This document shows positions 41,501 through 43,887 of a DNA stretch of 43,887 nt, one piece after another. Positions within the stretch are counted from its first letter, which is position 1. Each line of letters begins with the position of its first letter. Under the pieces are notes generated by a model. The model did no database searches and was not told the DNA's origin. It saw only the letters and a list, made by a program, of their open reading frames with translations. Source of the stretch: Methylococcaceae bacterium (GTDB taxonomy: Bacteria; Pseudomonadota; Gammaproteobacteria; Methylococcales; Methylomonadaceae); NCBI GenBank assembly GCA_947506075.1, contig CANNNN010000002.1:1-43887 (forward strand). The letters are read 5' to 3'. The translations under genes and the position numbers were made by a program.

Positions 41501-42791
41501 CGATTTGAAGATCCAGCACATTCTTGTCAATACGGTCCATCATCACCCCGAACTCTCTGGCCACTACCGATATTTCATCGGTGCCGGGCAATAAGTGAGC
41601 GCCATGCTGTTTTTCACCTGATTCATATAAGCGCATGGCTTCAGCCAGCAACTTTATCCGCTTGACCACATTGCGGTGGACGGCGGCGCTGATCAGCAAG
41701 CCGCTCATGATGCTGACGAAGCAAATAATGGCCACCAGGACAAAAAATAGCTGGCGGGTAGACTGCATAATCTCGTCGACAGGAACCAGCGTGAAGTACC
41801 GCCAGCCCACCGGCTGCAAAGCCATGCCGATAAGTACATAGTTTTTGCCGTCGACGACTACCGTGTCGGAAAGCAGGCGAGGATCGTCCTGTACCGGTGC
41901 CTGCAGCAGCGCTTTCAGTTCGGCTTGGTTGCCAAGGTCGAAAGCAGTTGAATCCGGCAGGGCTTCCAGGGCTTGTTGCCAGTTGCCGGCCAGAATAAAG
42001 TCGCCCTGCTTATCCAGCAAAAAATGTTGGGTGCCTGCGTAGAACTGCTGATCCTGAAAAACAAAGGCCAGGACGTTACTGAGCTGCAGATCCTCGCCCA
42101 GCGATCCTAGCCACTGGTCGCCAAGATAGAGCGGATAAATTGCGCTGACCATCCATACCTTGGGCACCGGGTCAAACAGCGGCGGGGTAAAGCCAAAGGT
42201 CCGTTCCGGGTTCAGTTCCGGTGAAGTATAGGTGAGCCAGGGCGTCGCGGTGTAGTCATTGGCCGCATTTTGGTCGAACGCGAAATTTGGAAATGTCGCA
42301 TCAAAAATGATCTCGCTACGTTGCGGCGACAGATACCAGACATTTTCCAGATGTTTGCTCGCTGCAGAGCCAAAGATATCCATTACCCGCTTGATCCGCA
42401 GATGCATGACTTTTTGCGTATCCGACTCAAGCGCATTGGATGGCAGAAACACCCCGGACTCGATACTGCCGTTAAAAAGCGGCCTGCGATTGCGCCAGAC
42501 ACCGTCAGCATTGCGTTCCATCAAGCGATGAAACTCGGCGATTTCAGCTATTTTGACAGGCTGGGCCAATTCCTGTTGCAGCAGTCTGGCCAGGCCTTCC
42601 AGTTTGGGCTTGGCTTCCAGGAAGTGCTGGGCAGCGCTATCGGCCTGGTGATGAGTGATTTCGAGCAGTTTGCTTATTTCATTGGCGAGAATTTTGGTTT
42701 GGGCATAGTGATAGACCAGAATCGAGGTGGGAACCGCCGTCAGTAAAATGCTGGCGGCAACGATTATCGCCATTTTTCGTCTAATATTCAT
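38508..42791 (-). CDS. Hybrid sensor kinase with dCache-like periplasmic sensor
   Basis: The product has 1427 residues. Membrane helices at about 7-28 and 347-370 bound a periplasmic domain of about 315 residues, built like a double Cache sensor (long N-terminal helix, then DATFPNFAFDQN, TPWLTYTSPELN, WMVSAIYPLYLGDQWLGSLGEDL). HAMP follows, then three PAS domains (about 435-560, 565-690, 705-830). HisKA has H854. The ATPase has DTGIGI and RFGGTGLGLAIS. The receiver has D1148 and the HPt has H1292 (AHKIKG). It ends with a tail homologous to the two downstream kinases. It is more diverged from them than they are from each other. An outer-membrane protein gene lies 102 bases upstream. Confidence 0.92.
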   Translation of the reverse strand: MNIRRKMAIIVAASILLTAVPTSILVYHYAQTKILANEISKLLEITHHQADSAAQHFLEAKPKLEGLARLLQQELAQPVKIAEIAEFHRLMERNADGVWRNRRPLFNGSIESGVFLPSNALESDTQKVMHLRIKRVMDIFGSAASKHLENVWYLSPQRSEIIFDATFPNFAFDQNAANDYTATPWLTYTSPELNPERTFGFTPPLFDPVPKVWMVSAIYPLYLGDQWLGSLGEDLQLSNVLAFVFQDQQFYAGTQHFLLDKQGDFILAGNWQQALEALPDSTAFDLGNQAELKALLQAPVQDDPRLLSDTVVVDGKNYVLIGMALQPVGWRYFTLVPVDEIMQSTRQLFFVLVAIICFVSIMSGLLISAAVHRNVVKRIKLLAEAMRLYESGEKQHGAHLLPGTDEISVVAREFGVMMDRIDKNVLDLQIAKDTLQASEERWKFALEGAGDGMWDWNIASGEAFFSKRWKQMIGYEDHEFPDLASAWEAQIHPEDQATVRLCLEHYLASLNPGYYIEFRMRHKDGSWKWILARGMVVRRDPEGKPLRMVGSHTDITERKSADEERDRLLKIIQDSPYFIGMADMEGHLKYHNLAARRMLGLADDADMYTLQIKDMHPAWAARLISEEGIPAVLRDGSWQREVSLLHSDGHEISVSEVILLHRDSLGKPQYMSATIRDITDFKLSELALQQAKEAAERVAAKLRLNEEKYRKLFNASQDPVLLADTSGILDCNPATLKLFGYASVEEFFGLAFAQLSPDVQPDGRDSLALTNDLIKKTILLGHVQIEWLHQRADGTNFPAEVSLSRVTLNGKTAVQAVVRDLSERKRIESALIEAKESAEAHAQSKSEFLANMSHEIRTPMNGIIGLSKLALNKAVSDEVRDYLQKISSSSESLLGILNDILDFSKIEAGKLSIEHRPFNLLTLLDNLHKLFSVGAEEKHLNFSIEMISELPGDMIGDALRLRQILSNLLGNAIKFTAQGQIILKVQLLNSEPGQARVRFSVEDTGIGISPEDQVKLFLPFSQVDSSITRRFGGTGLGLAISHSLLQLMGSDFHVESLPGVGSCFKFELVMGLSALASQHIAELPDPAWGDSGKLLLGKRVLVAEDNLINQQVVGEFLKLSGITVALANNGIEALELLEHDEFDAVLMDMHMPVLDGFEASKLIRSQVRFARLPIIALTAGVTKEEQDRCMATGMNDFIAKPINPQQLLSTLVHWLLPVLEPVVTAEAFEEKTFGSMDLPGFDLQNLLVMLGNNEELAKHFLFDFMASMKTLSCEIEALLTVGDLASAKELAHKIKGVSGNIGAVRLYAAAEVLEAELYRGSSATFIEFNTAFNQAMAAIAAMPQPEQLISTTHGNADGLKRSIAELDELLQGNSFISEALLNTLKPELYDEQLDLFARLCRQVSDLNYQQARKLLRQLAELCDKLES

Positions 42792-42893
42792 AGACTCAAA
42801 GTGCGGGTGGATTGTTGGTGCATCACGTTAAGGGCCTCAAATTCAAAATGTATATTTAAAACAGCGCTGCGTATTTCATCGCTAGCCATCAGT

Positions 42894-43820
42894 TCAAAAA
42901 GCCATAAACACACGCCAAACCAGATATTCCTGGCTTGCACGACCCTGGACATTGAATTCATGCAGCCATTTCAGCGACATGGTTATATCGCGGTTAAAAA
43001 GGTAAGGCGTATACAGCACGACAGGACCAATGCTGGACGCCTCACTACGTTCCGCTGCGATAATATTGGCCGGCGCATGATCGGCACCGATTTGACGGTA
43101 ATGGGAGCCGGTGACGCCAACGGCCAATTCCGGCTTGAGGTAATGGCCCAGCGAATAATCAAAATGAAACTCGTCACCGCTGCGATAGTCGGTAAGCGGG
43201 TTTTTTAGGTTGTTCATATAACCCAGGGTTATTGATAGTTCATTCTCTGCCGGCAATTGCCAGGTTAAGGCCAGAATATGATCGAAGGTCCAGATATTGC
43301 GGCCGGCATTTAAAGCGCCTTTTTCGTAATAGCCGGTTGGCGCAACGATGCCTTCAAAGGCTAAAACGGTGACCTTTTCCCATTGCCAATTCAGGGCAAC
43401 CGGAATCAGATAAGCATCGCCCAGGCCAACTCGATCCATCGTATTGCCGTTGCTATGATCTTTTGTTGCGACCAAACCCGGATAAAGTCCAAAGCTGTAA
43501 TTACCGCCGAGTATTTTTTTTCCGGTGGCCTGAATGATGCCCGGCATCTCCAACAGCGTGCCGGTTTTGCCGCTGCCGTCCTGATAGGCGGCAAAGAAGT
43601 TGTTGAAAAAAGTTCCTTTTTCCGGCATCACTGCCATCGCAAAGTCGCCATAAAATCCTGGCAAATAATTACTGCCGCCCCCTTCGCTTGCCTCCAGCGG
43701 CGTTGAACAAACGAGACCTAACAAACAGCCCTGTTTGATTAGCTTTGTCAGCAAGACACGACAACGAGTGGGGCCGGTTTGGGCACCTCGAAAAAATGGA
43801 CTAGATACAATAGCTGTCAT
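42894..43820 (-). CDS. Outer-membrane protein of the Phenol_MetA_deg (SphA-like) family
   Basis: The product has 308 residues. A rather long N-terminus leads into a hydrophobic export signal (KQGCLLGLVCSTPLEA), then SEGGGSNYLPGFYGDFAMAVMPEKG, the characteristic start of the mature proteins in this family. After it comes a beta-barrel pattern with VALNWQWEKVTVLAFEGIVAPTGYYEKG and a terminal phenylalanine. The family is widespread and only loosely tied to aromatic degradation; the usual annotation is transporter. I place the start at 43820, which has AAGGA six bases upstream; a longer frame begins at 43838. It is the first gene of the minus-strand sensory cluster visible here. Confidence 0.78.
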   Translation of the reverse strand: MTAIVSSPFFRGAQTGPTRCRVLLTKLIKQGCLLGLVCSTPLEASEGGGSNYLPGFYGDFAMAVMPEKGTFFNNFFAAYQDGSGKTGTLLEMPGIIQATGKKILGGNYSFGLYPGLVATKDHSNGNTMDRVGLGDAYLIPVALNWQWEKVTVLAFEGIVAPTGYYEKGALNAGRNIWTFDHILALTWQLPAENELSITLGYMNNLKNPLTDYRSGDEFHFDYSLGHYLKPELAVGVTGSHYRQIGADHAPANIIAAERSEASSIGPVVLYTPYLFNRDITMSLKWLHEFNVQGRASQEYLVWRVFMAF

Positions 43821-43887
43821 TGTTATCCTTCGGCACATAAAATATTATTGACTGGCACACCAGGAGAATTGTTGTTTAGTAAAGCTC

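Noticed and set aside
1..43887. CRISPR arrays, prophage, transposases, tRNA or rRNA genes
   Set aside because: I looked for regularly spaced repeats, integrase or transposase motifs and tRNA-like cloverleafs and saw none.

Overview
This window looks like chromosome of a gammaproteobacterial methanotroph (order Methylococcales, genus not resolved). The main evidence is the co-occurrence of tetrahydromethanopterin (H4MPT) and methanofuran biosynthesis genes with typical gammaproteobacterial housekeeping blocks: parC, uvrC-pgsA, hflK-hflC and hisZ-purA. I saw no rRNA, tRNA, CRISPR array, transposase or phage gene.

Layout. Positions 1-560 hold a decayed block of small stress-type genes: a truncated coiled-coil-type start and a DUF3096 membrane protein broken by two compensating frameshifts. 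A secreted protein of unknown family follows (588-1643), then about 370 bp without an intact gene. On the minus strand, 6389 to 2016 encodes a molybdenum hydroxylase with its maturation factors (mocA-like, xdhC, iorA-like and a Tat-exported iorB-like subunit). Next come parC with an acyl-CoA thioesterase, a small periplasmic protein, and folP.

Divergent from folP is a plus-strand C1-cofactor operon (11147-14477): a DmrB-like flavoprotein, a DUF6513/dihydropteroate-synthase-related protein, a DUF447 protein and MfnB. Together they point to H4MPT and methanofuran synthesis for formaldehyde oxidation. A large hybrid histidine kinase with an NMT1/THI5-like sensor follows (14769-18518). After it, on the minus strand, are an AI-2E-family permease, an MHS-type MFS transporter, a small conserved protein, purA, hisZ, hflC, hflK and a TetR regulator.

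The last third (27242-43820, all minus strand) is the most unusual part. Three paralogous hybrid kinases share one output architecture (HisKA-HATPase-REC-HPt plus a conserved tail) but have three different input domains (dCache-like, MASE1, and an unclassified periplasmic domain). They are interleaved with a solute-binding protein that has no ABC transporter and with two outer-membrane beta-barrels. The last kinase lies 3 bp upstream of uvrC-pgsA, a position held in many gammaproteobacteria by the response regulator gacA/uvrY. This looks like an envelope-spanning sensory cluster that feeds a phosphorelay whose output regulator is elsewhere.

Several intergenic regions carry short palindromic elements, some recognisably of the same families. 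One sits in the leader of the H4MPT operon and another pair sits inside that operon.
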